Source: Thermosporothrix hazakensis
GTDB lineage: Bacteria > Chloroflexota > Ktedonobacteria > Ktedonobacterales > Ktedonobacteraceae
Assembly: GCF_003253565.1 (NCBI RefSeq)
Contig: NZ_QKUF01000003.1
Span: forward strand, 62,001 to 126,000
Length of the DNA stretch: 64,000 bases
Reading direction: 5' to 3'
Shown here: positions 52,609 through 60,502 of the stretch, piece by piece
Position numbering within the stretch: the first letter of the stretch is position 1
How the letters are laid out: each line of letters starts with the position of its first letter
Notes under the pieces: model-generated
Databases searched by the model: none
The model's input: only the letters and a program-made list of their open reading frames with translations
Told to the model about the DNA's origin: nothing
Program-made: the position numbers and the translations under genes

Positions 52609-53550
52609 GTGCGTACCATTAACTTACATCAACTGGCGACTTTTCAGGTAGTGGCGAAACACTGTAGCTATGTGCGGGCGGCGGAAGAGCTGCATTTCAG
52701 CCAGCCCGCGGTCTCGGCACAGATTCGACAGCTTGAGGAGTCACTGGGCGTTAAGCTCTTCGATAAGATAGGGCGCAGGACACACCTGACTCAGGCAGGG
52801 GAAGAACTGTATTTCTATAGTCGGAAAATATTTTCGCTCATTGATGAAACGCTCGATACGATGGAGGCGCTGCGCAGCCCGCACTATGGCAAGCTCAGCG
52901 TGGGGGCTGATACCACTGTGGGAACATATGTGATTCCCCGCGTGCTGGGAAAGTTCCGGCAGATGTATCCCGAGGTTGAAATCACGCTGGAAGTGGTCAA
53001 TCATAATTATCTGGTAGAGGCGCTGATCAACAATCGTATCGATATGGCGATTATGGGGCGGGTGCCGCAGGAAGTGCCATTCTTCGTTGCTCCGTTTGCC
53101 CTGAATGAACTGGTGATCGTTGCTCCGCCAACGCATCGGCTGGCCCATTGTCAGCGTATTCCGTTTGCTGAGCTGGCACGCGAACATTTTCTGTTACGTG
53201 AGGTCGGTTCGGGCACGCGGGCCGCCCTTGAGGGTGCTTTTCAGGAAGCGGGACTCCCTTTGCAGGTCAGTATGCAGGTGGGAAATAACAGCGCGATCAA
53301 GCAGGGGGTGCAGGCAGGATTAGGCATCGCGCTTATTTCGCGGGTCGCGCTTGATATGGAATTAGAGACAAATCGTTTGGTCATCCTCGATGTAGAGGGC
53401 TTTCCGATTATCCGACAATGGCGTCTTTTGCATTTGAAGGAAAAGAACCTTTCAGCGACAGCCAGAGCTTTTAAAGCCTTCATGCTGCAACAGACCGAAT
53501 TGCCTGAGCAGCTCTTAGCTGATAAACAGGCGCTCGCTCCCGAACTGTGA
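52609..53550 (+). CDS. LysR-family transcriptional regulator
   Basis: 313 residues; GTG start with GGAGGG upstream, since the nearby ATG at 52605 is out of frame and ends at once. The N-terminal HTH is LHQLATFQVVAKHCSYVRAAEELHFSQPAVS (in part), and the effector domain (about 92-295) contains LRSPHYGKLSVGADTTVG and NNSAIKQGVQAGLGIALISR, as in the CysB/CbbR-like branch. It lies 34 bases before a HpcH/HpaI lyase gene on the same strand and may regulate that operon. Confidence 0.94.
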   Translation: MRTINLHQLATFQVVAKHCSYVRAAEELHFSQPAVSAQIRQLEESLGVKLFDKIGRRTHLTQAGEELYFYSRKIFSLIDETLDTMEALRSPHYGKLSVGADTTVGTYVIPRVLGKFRQMYPEVEITLEVVNHNYLVEALINNRIDMAIMGRVPQEVPFFVAPFALNELVIVAPPTHRLAHCQRIPFAELAREHFLLREVGSGTRAALEGAFQEAGLPLQVSMQVGNNSAIKQGVQAGLGIALISRVALDMELETNRLVILDVEGFPIIRQWRLLHLKEKNLSATARAFKAFMLQQTELPEQLLADKQALAPEL

Positions 53551-53584
53551 GGATGGCATCAGGAACACTAGAAGGGGGAAACCC

Positions 53585-54562
53585 ATGCAGGAGAATCCGC
53601 TTATGCCGACGGGTCAGATGGTGGTCGCTCGTGATTTTGTGGTACGACGTTCTGAACTGACTGTGCCCGGCCATAGCATGAAGATGATGACAAAGGCAGC
53701 GGCATCAAGCGCCGATCAGGTCATGTTTGATCTGGAAGATGCCTGTGCGGTCTCGCAGAAAGTGGAGGCGCGGAAAACGGTTATTGAGGCGCTCAAGACG
53801 CTTGATTTCAAGGGGAAGCTCCGCGCCTTTCGCCCGAACAACATTCGTACCCGGTTTTTCTATCGCGATCTGATCGATGTTGTTGAGGCGGCAGGACCTT
53901 TCATTGATGTTGTGGTCATTCCGAAATGTGAGGGGCCGGAAGATGTTCTCTTTGTGGATCGCCTGCTATCCCAGATCGAAGAGAACATGGGCTTTGAGAT
54001 CGGACGCATTAAGCTAGAGGCGCTGATAGAGTCCGCGAATGCAGTACTCCATGCCGAGCAGATTGCCAAAGCAACGCCGCGTCTGGGCGGGCTGATTTTC
54101 GGGCTGGTCGATTTTGCAGGAGATATCGGGGCGCAGGAACTGGGAGCAGAGCAGTTCTTCTATTACAACTATGCAAAGGCCAAGTGTATTACCGCTGCAC
54201 GAGCTGCTGGACTGACGGTGGTTGATGGCGTAACGCTCGCTGTACGCGATCTTGAGGCCTGTCGCCGTGATGCGCGGATGGCGGCCCGGATGGGCTTTGA
54301 TGGTAAGTGGGCAATTCATCCAGCACAAGTGGATGTGATTCATGAGGCATTTACGCCCACAAAAGAGGAGGTGGTAAAGGCGCTGCATATCATCGAGGCC
54401 TATGAAAAAGCGGATGTGCAGGAGGGCCGAGGCGCGATCGTGATTGACGATCAGATGATTGATGCCGCTCAGTTGCGTGTTGAGTGGAAGCGCCTCGCGA
54501 TTGCCCGTAAGACCGGGTTGCTTGCCGCTATTCGCAAGGAAAGTCAGGAAAAACATGAGTGA
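53585..54562 (+). CDS. HpcH/HpaI aldolase/citrate lyase-beta family protein
   Basis: 325 residues. TIM-barrel motifs VPGHSMKMMTKAAASSADQV, MFDLEDACAV (metal Asp), VVIPKCEG, LEALIESANAV (metal Glu), LIFGLVDFAGDIG and KWAIHPAQVDVIHEAF match CitE/malyl-CoA lyase-type enzymes, which cleave or form C-C bonds of 3-hydroxyacyl-CoA such as malyl-CoA. Exact substrate is uncertain. AAGGGGG precedes the ATG. Its stop overlaps the next gene's start by eight bases. Confidence 0.9.
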   Translation: MQENPLMPTGQMVVARDFVVRRSELTVPGHSMKMMTKAAASSADQVMFDLEDACAVSQKVEARKTVIEALKTLDFKGKLRAFRPNNIRTRFFYRDLIDVVEAAGPFIDVVVIPKCEGPEDVLFVDRLLSQIEENMGFEIGRIKLEALIESANAVLHAEQIAKATPRLGGLIFGLVDFAGDIGAQELGAEQFFYYNYAKAKCITAARAAGLTVVDGVTLAVRDLEACRRDARMAARMGFDGKWAIHPAQVDVIHEAFTPTKEEVVKALHIIEAYEKADVQEGRGAIVIDDQMIDAAQLRVEWKRLAIARKTGLLAAIRKESQEKHE

Positions 54563-55763
54563 ACAGTGGTTTAAGAACTATGTCACGCTGGCGTTTCAAC
54601 TGGATGCCGCTATTCACAAGGTGACCGAGACCTCCTATGTGGACTCGTATTATGGGCCGCCTGAGTGGAAAGAGGAGGCATTGACAAAGTGCGACGTATC
54701 AGCAAGTGATATGGTGCGAGCAGCGATGGCACTGGCGAATGCGCTCCCGGTACAACAGTTTGAGCCCAGACACGCGCTGTATCTTCAGAAACAGATTGTA
54801 TCGATGGAAACCATTGCGCGGCGGCTGAGCGGTGAACAGTTTACGCTGGAAGAAGAGGCCGAGCGCTGCCTGGATATTCACCCGGTCTGGATACCAGAGA
54901 GCGAATTTGAGCAGGCGCACGCGATCCTTGAGGAGTTGCTTCCGGGTCACGGCAGTCTCTATGAGCGGCGCCTGGCTTATCGTCATCGATACAATGTGCC
55001 ACAGGAAAAGATGGAGCTGTTGCCGAGGTTGATGGACATGGTGAAAGCGGAGGTTCGGGCGCGTACCAGCACCTTTGTGGCCTTGCCAGAGGAAGAGAGC
55101 GTTGAAATTGAGCTGGTAAAGCAGAAACCGTTTGGAGCTCAATGCTGGTATCTCGGGCAGTATCGCTCGAAGATCGATGTTAACACGGATTTGCCGACCT
55201 CGGTCAAGCGCCTCCCCGATCTGTTGTGCCATGAGGTCTACCCCGGACACCATACCGAGGCAGTGCTGAAAGAGAAGATTCTGTATAACGAGCGGGGAGA
55301 GCTCGATCAGGCGATTGTGCTGTTGGTCAGTCCGCAGTGCGTGATCAGCGAGGGTATTGCGACAATGGCTGCCGAGATGATATTCGCTCCCGGTGAAATT
55401 GAGCAGTGGCTTGCCGAGAAGATCTATCCGTTGCTCGGGATGGAGCCTGATCCGGTCGATGTGCGGCGTCTGGAAGCGGCATATGAGACGCTTGAGGGGG
55501 TGCGCGGGAACGTGGCTTTTATGCTGCGTGAGGGATGCTCAAAAGAGGAGATGAAGCGCTATCTGGCTCGCTATGCGCTGTCCTCTGAGGCAAATGCTGA
55601 AAAGATGCTGGAATTCCTGAGTCAGCCCTATTTCGAGACCTATATTTTTACGTATTATTATGGTAAGCGGCTCCTCAAGCCACATCTTCAGGGTGCTGAT
55701 CGTTGGGAAATCTTTCGCCGCGTTCTGGTTGAACAATGTCTGCCCTCGGATTTCATCGACTGA
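54555..55763 (+). CDS. DUF885-like zinc metallopeptidase
   Basis: 402 residues from ATG 54555, overlapping the lyase stop (ATGAGTGA), with AGGA six bases upstream. The metal site is LLCHEVYPGHHTEAVL, a form of the HExxxGHH motif of DUF885 proteins, followed by the Glu in ISEGIATMAAEM. The fold is expected to be alpha-helical, like M2/M32-type carboxypeptidases. No signal peptide. Translational coupling with the lyase suggests a shared operon though the link in function is unclear. Confidence 0.85.
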   Translation: MSEQWFKNYVTLAFQLDAAIHKVTETSYVDSYYGPPEWKEEALTKCDVSASDMVRAAMALANALPVQQFEPRHALYLQKQIVSMETIARRLSGEQFTLEEEAERCLDIHPVWIPESEFEQAHAILEELLPGHGSLYERRLAYRHRYNVPQEKMELLPRLMDMVKAEVRARTSTFVALPEEESVEIELVKQKPFGAQCWYLGQYRSKIDVNTDLPTSVKRLPDLLCHEVYPGHHTEAVLKEKILYNERGELDQAIVLLVSPQCVISEGIATMAAEMIFAPGEIEQWLAEKIYPLLGMEPDPVDVRRLEAAYETLEGVRGNVAFMLREGCSKEEMKRYLARYALSSEANAEKMLEFLSQPYFETYIFTYYYGKRLLKPHLQGADRWEIFRRVLVEQCLPSDFID

Positions 55764-55771
55764 AAAAGAAG

Positions 55772-55805
55772 ACGGCCCACGTGCTCTGTGGGCCGTTCAG
55801 CTTTA
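55772..55805. terminator. bidirectional terminator
   Basis: ACGGCCCAC (55772-55780) and GTGGGCCGT (55788-55796) form a perfect stem; the minus-strand tail CTTCTTTTTC is the better U tract. Confidence 0.85.
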
Positions 55806-57002
55806 TTCCTCAGGTGTCGCGAAGGCATCGTTCGCAAGCATCGTAATGGTCACGTCATCCATAGGTGGATGATGCAACCCGGCGCGAACGTCGCGATAGT
55901 AGCGCTGAAGTGGGAAGCTAAGGGAGAGGCTTGCCCCGCCGACGAGGCGCATCGCCAGATCAACGATCTCAACAGCATGGTTGGTGACCAGATATTTCGC
56001 GGCAGCGAACTGGCTTGCTGGCACACTGGTATCGTCGATGGTGAATTGCTCGGCGACGCCAAAGAAAACCGCCTTGCTTTGCAACAGAGCCAGCTCAATT
56101 TTCGCCATTTTCTCCTGAATATGAGGGAGGGTGGTGATTGGTTGCTTGAGCGAGTTCGGGCGGCGTTTTTGCGCGAATTTGACCGCCTCATTGCGTGCTG
56201 CCTCAGCAATGCCAAGATAGACAGCGGCGGTCGGGAAGGACCAGGCGCTCAGGCGATGTTTGGCGGCAGGGTTGGAAGGAAGCTGGTTCTCCATATAGGC
56301 CTCTGGCTCAAGGTGGACCTCTTCAAGAATCAGATCGTGGCTGCCACTTCCACGCATACCGACCGAGTTCCAGGTTTCCTTGATGCTCACGCCTTTCGCG
56401 CTGCGAGGAATCAGAAAGCTACCACGTTCGGCGTTGAGCGATGGCAGATCGGTTGTATCTTCGATGGCGCAACTGGTCAGGAAGAAGTAGAGTGCAGGGC
56501 TGCCAGTGGTGAAGGTTTTGCGCCCGGTAACGACCCATGAGCCATCGGGCTGACGGACGGCCTTTGTCGTGGGAAGACCTCCCCGGCTTGGGCTGCCAGT
56601 CGCAGGCTCGCTGAGGGCTGCATTGAGCAGTGCGCCTTCTTCGATCACGGCCTGACAGACACGGGCAAAGAATGCATTATGTCCGGTTCCGGCTGCGTTT
56701 TCTGCCATCTTCGCGATATTGGAGAGGTGCATGCTGGCTGCGAGGGCCGTTGATGCATCTCCCTGAGCAAGGCGCTGCTGCGCCAGTGAGACATCAAGCA
56801 AGCTGGCACCCATGCCGCCATACTCTTTCGGTACGGTCATGGTGAGGTAGCCAGAGGCTCGCAAATCGTCATAGTTCTCGTAGGGGAAAATACCGGCCCA
56901 ATCTTTCTCGGCGGCTCGTTTGGCAAATGTATCGGCGAGTTCTCCTGCTAGAGCGAGTAACTTCTTTTGTTCCTCTGTCTTAGGATACGCGGGAAAGGTC
57001 AT
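55803..57002 (-). CDS. acyl-CoA dehydrogenase family flavoprotein
   Basis: 399 residues from ATG 57002 (AAGGAG seven bases upstream). N-terminal helices with VPKEYGGMGASLLDVSLAQQ, the FAD/substrate region LNAALSEPATGSPSRGGLPT and WVVTGRKTFTTGSPAL, then GSGSHDLILEEVHL and the C-terminal helical domain ending RYYRDVRAGLHHPP. It is close to the IBD/DszC-like or isovaleryl-type acyl-CoA dehydrogenases. The usual catalytic Glu is not obvious, so a monooxygenase-like (DszC/HsaA) role is also possible. Confidence 0.87.
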   Translation of the reverse strand: MTFPAYPKTEEQKKLLALAGELADTFAKRAAEKDWAGIFPYENYDDLRASGYLTMTVPKEYGGMGASLLDVSLAQQRLAQGDASTALAASMHLSNIAKMAENAAGTGHNAFFARVCQAVIEEGALLNAALSEPATGSPSRGGLPTTKAVRQPDGSWVVTGRKTFTTGSPALYFFLTSCAIEDTTDLPSLNAERGSFLIPRSAKGVSIKETWNSVGMRGSGSHDLILEEVHLEPEAYMENQLPSNPAAKHRLSAWSFPTAAVYLGIAEAARNEAVKFAQKRRPNSLKQPITTLPHIQEKMAKIELALLQSKAVFFGVAEQFTIDDTSVPASQFAAAKYLVTNHAVEIVDLAMRLVGGASLSLSFPLQRYYRDVRAGLHHPPMDDVTITMLANDAFATPEE

Positions 57003-57157
57003 GTAGAAACTCCTTAACATGGACGAGTTTTTCTGTTGTGGGTGTATTGGCTCGATTGGCTTTATTGGCTTTATTGTATTATATTTTTGAGCAGTTTGCC
57101 TTGTTCACGGCAACTTCTACCGGGCAAGGCGTGGCCCTGGGAGGCTGGAGCGGGGAA

Positions 57158-57190
57158 ACAAAAAAGTGGACACTCCATGTGTCCACCCTG
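57158..57190 (-). terminator. terminator of the small gene 57197-57418
   Basis: On the minus strand GTGGACA and TGTCCAC pair around CATGGAG, followed by TTTTTTG. Confidence 0.88.
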
Positions 57191-57196
57191 TGGATG

Positions 57197-57418
57197 CTAG
57201 CCGATGATTTGCGTGTATAGATCATAAATAGTGGAAGTCGCTTCTTTCTCTCCTACCTGTCTGGCTAGCTGCTCATGATAGAGGTCGACACGCCTCATAC
57301 GAGCCTGAATAAAGTCATGTTTTGCTGTGCCCCATGAGAAGCCTGACAGTCCAAGTTTCATGGCCTGATATTCGTCTTCAATCTGGCGACGAAGCCGAGC
57401 AACTTCACTTTGACCCAT
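57197..57418 (-). CDS. small conserved-looking helical protein, unknown
   Basis: 73 residues, mostly charged and helical (VARLRRQIEDEYQAMKLGLSG, then RRVDLYHEQLARQVGEKEAT). No membrane segment. It is supported by AAGGA ten bases before the ATG and a dedicated strong terminator right after the stop, so it appears to be a genuine monocistronic gene. Family not recognised. Confidence 0.7.
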   Translation of the reverse strand: MGQSEVARLRRQIEDEYQAMKLGLSGFSWGTAKHDFIQARMRRVDLYHEQLARQVGEKEATSTIYDLYTQIIG

Positions 57419-57777
57419 AGTTTTCCGTTCCTTGCTTTCTTCTTTTCTAGCTCAGTGGATGCAAATCTGCAAATGAGATCCTTCTTATTGCTTCCTTCCC
57501 TCTTGCAACCTCCCTGCCTATCTCAAATTCTTTAAACGAGAATGTACTATATTTTATCGGAGGTTGCATCCAAAAATTGAGCTTTGTTGATAAAAGTGGT
57601 GTGAGAGATGTGCAGGAGCATCGCGCCCCTGCCTGTTTAACAGTAGTTCATCTTGCACTTGCCTCTTTCATCTTGTTGTTAAGCATACAAGCTCAACCCT
57701 CTCTTCGTCAAGAGGAAAGTGCAGGTGAATACTGAGAAATGTTCTATCTCCCCTGAGAAAAGTTCTGCTTTGTTGAG
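57419..57777. other. intergenic region without visible gene
   Basis: A/T-rich stretch of about 360 bases with no supported ORF or RNA. It should hold the promoter of the small minus-strand gene; none stands out. Confidence 0.4.
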
Positions 57778-58467
57778 CTAACGCAGGTGCTGCTTGAGAA
57801 ATTGGACGGCGCGAGGCCAGGCATCGGCGGCTGCCTGCGCATTATAGGCGTCATGGCTCGGGTTGAGGAAGGCATGTCCTGCGTCATAGACTTTGACTGT
57901 CAAATCCTTCCCGGCATCATGGTAGAGCTTCTCGATTTTCTGTATCTGGCTCTGGGGAATGCCTTTATCCTGCTTCCCGTAGATGGCGAGAATCGGGCAG
58001 CGTACCCGCGCTACCTCTTCTGGAGTCGGGTCATAGTGTCCGGCATAGAAGGGGACAGCACAGCCCAGGTCAGGATAGCGTTCAGCGGTCAGGAACGTGA
58101 GCAGGCCGCCAAGACAAAAGCCAATGATCCCCGGTTTCTTTGGGGTAATGGCCGGCTGCTGTTTGACCATGTCCAGCGTCGCGGCGATTTCGCCGAGGGC
58201 GCGATCCAGGTTCTGGCGTACCAGCATCACCATTTTTGTCGCGTCGTCCGGCTCGGTTGCTACACGTCCATGATACAGGTCGGGGACCGCCACAAGAAAA
58301 CCCTCGCTGGCAAGCTTTTGCCCCAGATCGATGATATGCGCCTCAATGCCCCACCATTCCTGAATCAGCACAATGCCGGGATGCTGCTGATCGTCATCGG
58401 GCTGAAAGAGGAATGCATAGGCCCCCTGGTCATTGGTTTCGACTTTCGACATGCGGACAACTGCCAT
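57778..58467 (-). CDS. dienelactone hydrolase family protein
   Basis: 229 residues from ATG 58467 (AAAAGGAG upstream); a longer open frame runs through the metG leader and is not used. Alpha/beta hydrolase with the dienelactone hydrolase triad: Cys in IIGFCLGGLLTF, Asp in AIYGKQDKGIPQSQ, His in VYDAGHAFLNPSHDAY. EWWGIEAHIIDLGQKLASEG marks the N-terminal substrate loop. Real substrate unknown, as for most members. Divergent from metG. Confidence 0.94.
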   Translation of the reverse strand: MAVVRMSKVETNDQGAYAFLFQPDDDQQHPGIVLIQEWWGIEAHIIDLGQKLASEGFLVAVPDLYHGRVATEPDDATKMVMLVRQNLDRALGEIAATLDMVKQQPAITPKKPGIIGFCLGGLLTFLTAERYPDLGCAVPFYAGHYDPTPEEVARVRCPILAIYGKQDKGIPQSQIQKIEKLYHDAGKDLTVKVYDAGHAFLNPSHDAYNAQAAADAWPRAVQFLKQHLR

Positions 58468-58606
58468 AAGAAAAGCTCCTTTTCTGGAAAGAATAACAGA
58501 GGAGAGCCTGGTATAGGCTCTTGCTTCTATACCCGTAGCAATAGATGGGTTGTTTCTATTGTAGCTATACTGTGAAGAGAACGCTGCTTGCGTGCTCTTT
58601 GCTTGC

Positions 58607-58635
58607 TTGACATTTGACGCAGAGAGCGCTAGACT
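58607..58635 (+). promoter_or_regulatory. promoter of the metG leader
   Basis: TTGACA at 58607-58612 and TAGACT at 58630-58635, spacer exactly 17. Transcription should start near 58642, about 45 bases before the leader ORF. Confidence 0.85.
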
Positions 58636-58686
58636 GGTGAGAAAGGAAAAAGGCTCTTGTTTTTGTTCAACTGGAGAAGAAGACCG

Positions 58687-58806
58687 GTGACATTGAACGT
58701 GGTTTCCATGTCTATGATGATGCGCTCTATGGGTCAGATGCCGATGATGATGGCATCTGATGAGGTGTCGCCGTCCTTCTCTATGGGAAGAAGACAGAAA
58801 CGCTAA
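58687..58806 (+). CDS. methionine-rich leader peptide of metG
   Basis: 39 codons from GTG 58687, which has GGAGAAG (58673-58679) as Shine-Dalgarno site, to TAA at 58804-58806. An internal ATG at 58708 could start a 32-codon form but has no site. Ten of the codons after the start are ATG; the densest part is SMSMMMRSMGQMPMMMA, with nine Met in 17 residues. The tail is basic (GRRQKR). The peptide itself probably has no function; its translation would report charged tRNA-Met levels. No annotation program would normally call it. Confidence 0.75.
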   Translation: MTLNVVSMSMMMRSMGQMPMMMASDEVSPSFSMGRRQKR

Positions 58807-58845
58807 GCGTCTATTAGCAAAAGACATGAGGAGTTCGGGCGACAC
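58765..58845 (+). promoter_or_regulatory. predicted antiterminator of the metG attenuator
   Basis: GTGTCGCC at 58765-58772 is perfectly complementary to GGCGACAC at 58838-58845. CTTCTC at 58776-58781 pairs with GAGGAG at 58828-58833 (one G-U). Together they form a 14-bp helix with an internal loop that consumes most of the 5' arm of the downstream terminator. The 5' strands lie in the leader ORF just after the Met run, so a ribosome stalled in the Met codons would leave them free, while one that reaches the stop would cover them. Confidence 0.65.
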
Positions 58846-58863
58846 GTCCTGAGCTCCTTTTTT
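58829..58863 (+). terminator. attenuator terminator before metG
   Basis: AGGAGTTCGGG (58829-58839) and CCTGAGCTCCT (58848-58858) pair over 11 bp with two G-U pairs and an eight-base loop, followed by six T. It lies between the leader stop and the metG ribosome site, where a terminator makes sense only as a conditional one. Confidence 0.85.
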
Positions 58864-58895
58864 GTTTGCGCATTTGAAAAAGGAGGGGTCATTTT

Positions 58896-60473
58896 ATGGC
58901 AGCTCAACAGAAGGACGAGGGCTGTAGTACATACTATATTACGACAGCCATTGATTACTCGAATGGGAAGCCCCATATCGGTCATGCATTAGAGAAACTG
59001 GCGGCGGATGTGCTGGCCCGCTATCATCGCTTGCGTGGTGATGATACATTGTTCAGTGGTGGCGTTGACGAGAATAGCCTGCATGTGCTTCGTGCTGCTC
59101 AGAAAGCGCAGGTAGAGCCGCATCAGTGGATCGATGAGATTAACCGGGCATTTCGCCTGGCGTGGTCAAAGCTGGACATCTCTTATGACCGCTGGATACG
59201 TACTACGGAAGAGGTGCATGTCCATGCATCAGTGGAGATGTTTCGCCGAGCTCGGGCCAATGGAGACATCTACAAGTCCACGTATTCTGGCTGGTATTGC
59301 CCGAACTGTAACACCTTCTACACGGCTGAAGAATTGACTGATGGGCACTGTCCGTTGCATCCCTCGATCATGCCTGAATGGCTCGATGAAGAGAACTACT
59401 TTTTTGCCCTCTCCAGATACAGCGATGCGTTGCGCGAACATATCGAAACTCATCCCGAGTTTATTGTCCCGGCCTCACGACGAGCTGAAGTGCTTGGGAT
59501 GCTGAAACAGGGCCTGCGTGATTTCTCTATATCACGGCAGGTGCGTCCCGGCTTTGAGAACTGGGGTATTCCGGTTCCCGATGATCCGGGGCAGGTGCTC
59601 TATGTCTGGTTTGATGCGCTGACCAACTATCTGACCGTGATTGGCTTCCCGGACGATCAGCAGCAGTTCACGCACTACTGGCCTGCTAATGCCCACGTTA
59701 TTGGCAAAGATATCACGCGGTTTCACTGTCTGTACTGGCCCGCAATGCTGCTCTCGGCACAACTGCCCTTGCCGCGTCAGGTGGCTGTGCATGGATTCCT
59801 CAATCCCGAGGGGGGTGAGGCGTTCTCAAAGACCGCTGGTAACGTGGTCGATCCGGTTGAACTGGTTGACACAGTAGGTGTTGATGCGGTGCGCTACTAC
59901 CTGTTGCGGAATCTCTCCTTCGCTTCTGATAGCATCTTCTCGCGTGCCGGGCTGTTGCAGGCATATAATAGCGAGCTGGCGAACGATCTCGGTAACCTGC
60001 TCAATCGTGTGGTCTCGATGATTCAGCGCTACCGCAACGGTGCTATTCCCAATCCTGGGATGGAGGGGCCGCTTGAGCAGGAGATACAGGCGCAGGCGCA
60101 GGCCGTGCGGCAGAAGGCCGAACAGGAGCTTGAGGTCTGGGAGATCGGGCGTGCGCTTCAGGCCGCCTGGGGTTTTGTGCGGCGCATCAACCAGTATATC
60201 GAGCAGAACGAACCGTGGAAGCTGGCGCGTCAAGTCGATCAGACAACGCGGCTCGATACCGTCCTGTTTACCGCTGCCGAGTCTCTGCGATTGCTCTCAG
60301 TGTTCCTGAGTCCCTACATTCCTACTGCCTGCCAGCGTATTCGAGAGCAACTGGGACTGCCCGCGCTTGAGCGGGGAGCCTGGGAGACAGAGGGTACATG
60401 GAGTGCTCGAAGCCTGACACAGGTCCAGCCGGGAGCGGTCATCTTCCCGCGCCTGGAAGAGGAGAGAGGATAG
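58896..60473 (+). CDS. metG: methionyl-tRNA synthetase
   Basis: 525 residues, AAAAAGGAGGGG before the ATG. The HIGH motif is PHIGHA near residue 26; the KMSKS loop reads AFSKTAGN near 308, a diverged form. The connective-peptide knuckle has CPNCNTF and a second half HCPLH. The anticodon-binding helical domain runs from about 350 (ANDLGNLLNRVVSMIQRY). There is no C-terminal EMAP-like dimerisation domain, unlike many long bacterial MetRS; a CsaA protein of that fold is encoded at 34819. It charges tRNA-Met, both initiator and elongator. Expression is predicted to be controlled by the leader upstream. Confidence 0.96.
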   Translation: MAAQQKDEGCSTYYITTAIDYSNGKPHIGHALEKLAADVLARYHRLRGDDTLFSGGVDENSLHVLRAAQKAQVEPHQWIDEINRAFRLAWSKLDISYDRWIRTTEEVHVHASVEMFRRARANGDIYKSTYSGWYCPNCNTFYTAEELTDGHCPLHPSIMPEWLDEENYFFALSRYSDALREHIETHPEFIVPASRRAEVLGMLKQGLRDFSISRQVRPGFENWGIPVPDDPGQVLYVWFDALTNYLTVIGFPDDQQQFTHYWPANAHVIGKDITRFHCLYWPAMLLSAQLPLPRQVAVHGFLNPEGGEAFSKTAGNVVDPVELVDTVGVDAVRYYLLRNLSFASDSIFSRAGLLQAYNSELANDLGNLLNRVVSMIQRYRNGAIPNPGMEGPLEQEIQAQAQAVRQKAEQELEVWEIGRALQAAWGFVRRINQYIEQNEPWKLARQVDQTTRLDTVLFTAAESLRLLSVFLSPYIPTACQRIREQLGLPALERGAWETEGTWSARSLTQVQPGAVIFPRLEEERG

Positions 60474-60494
60474 GAAAGGCTTTCTCCTCTCTCC
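60461..60494. terminator. possible terminator between metG and the CocE-type gene
   Basis: GGAGAGAGGA (60461-60470) and TCCTCTCTCC (60485-60494) form a perfect 10-bp stem overlapping the metG stop. No clear U run on either strand, so efficiency is doubtful. Confidence 0.4.
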
Positions 60495-60502
60495 CTATCG
60501 CT

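Noticed and set aside
58468..58845. N-terminal extension of the dienelactone hydrolase, His-rich
   Set aside because: The His-rich segment is the reverse complement of the Met codons of the metG leader; the real start at 58467 has a strong Shine-Dalgarno site.
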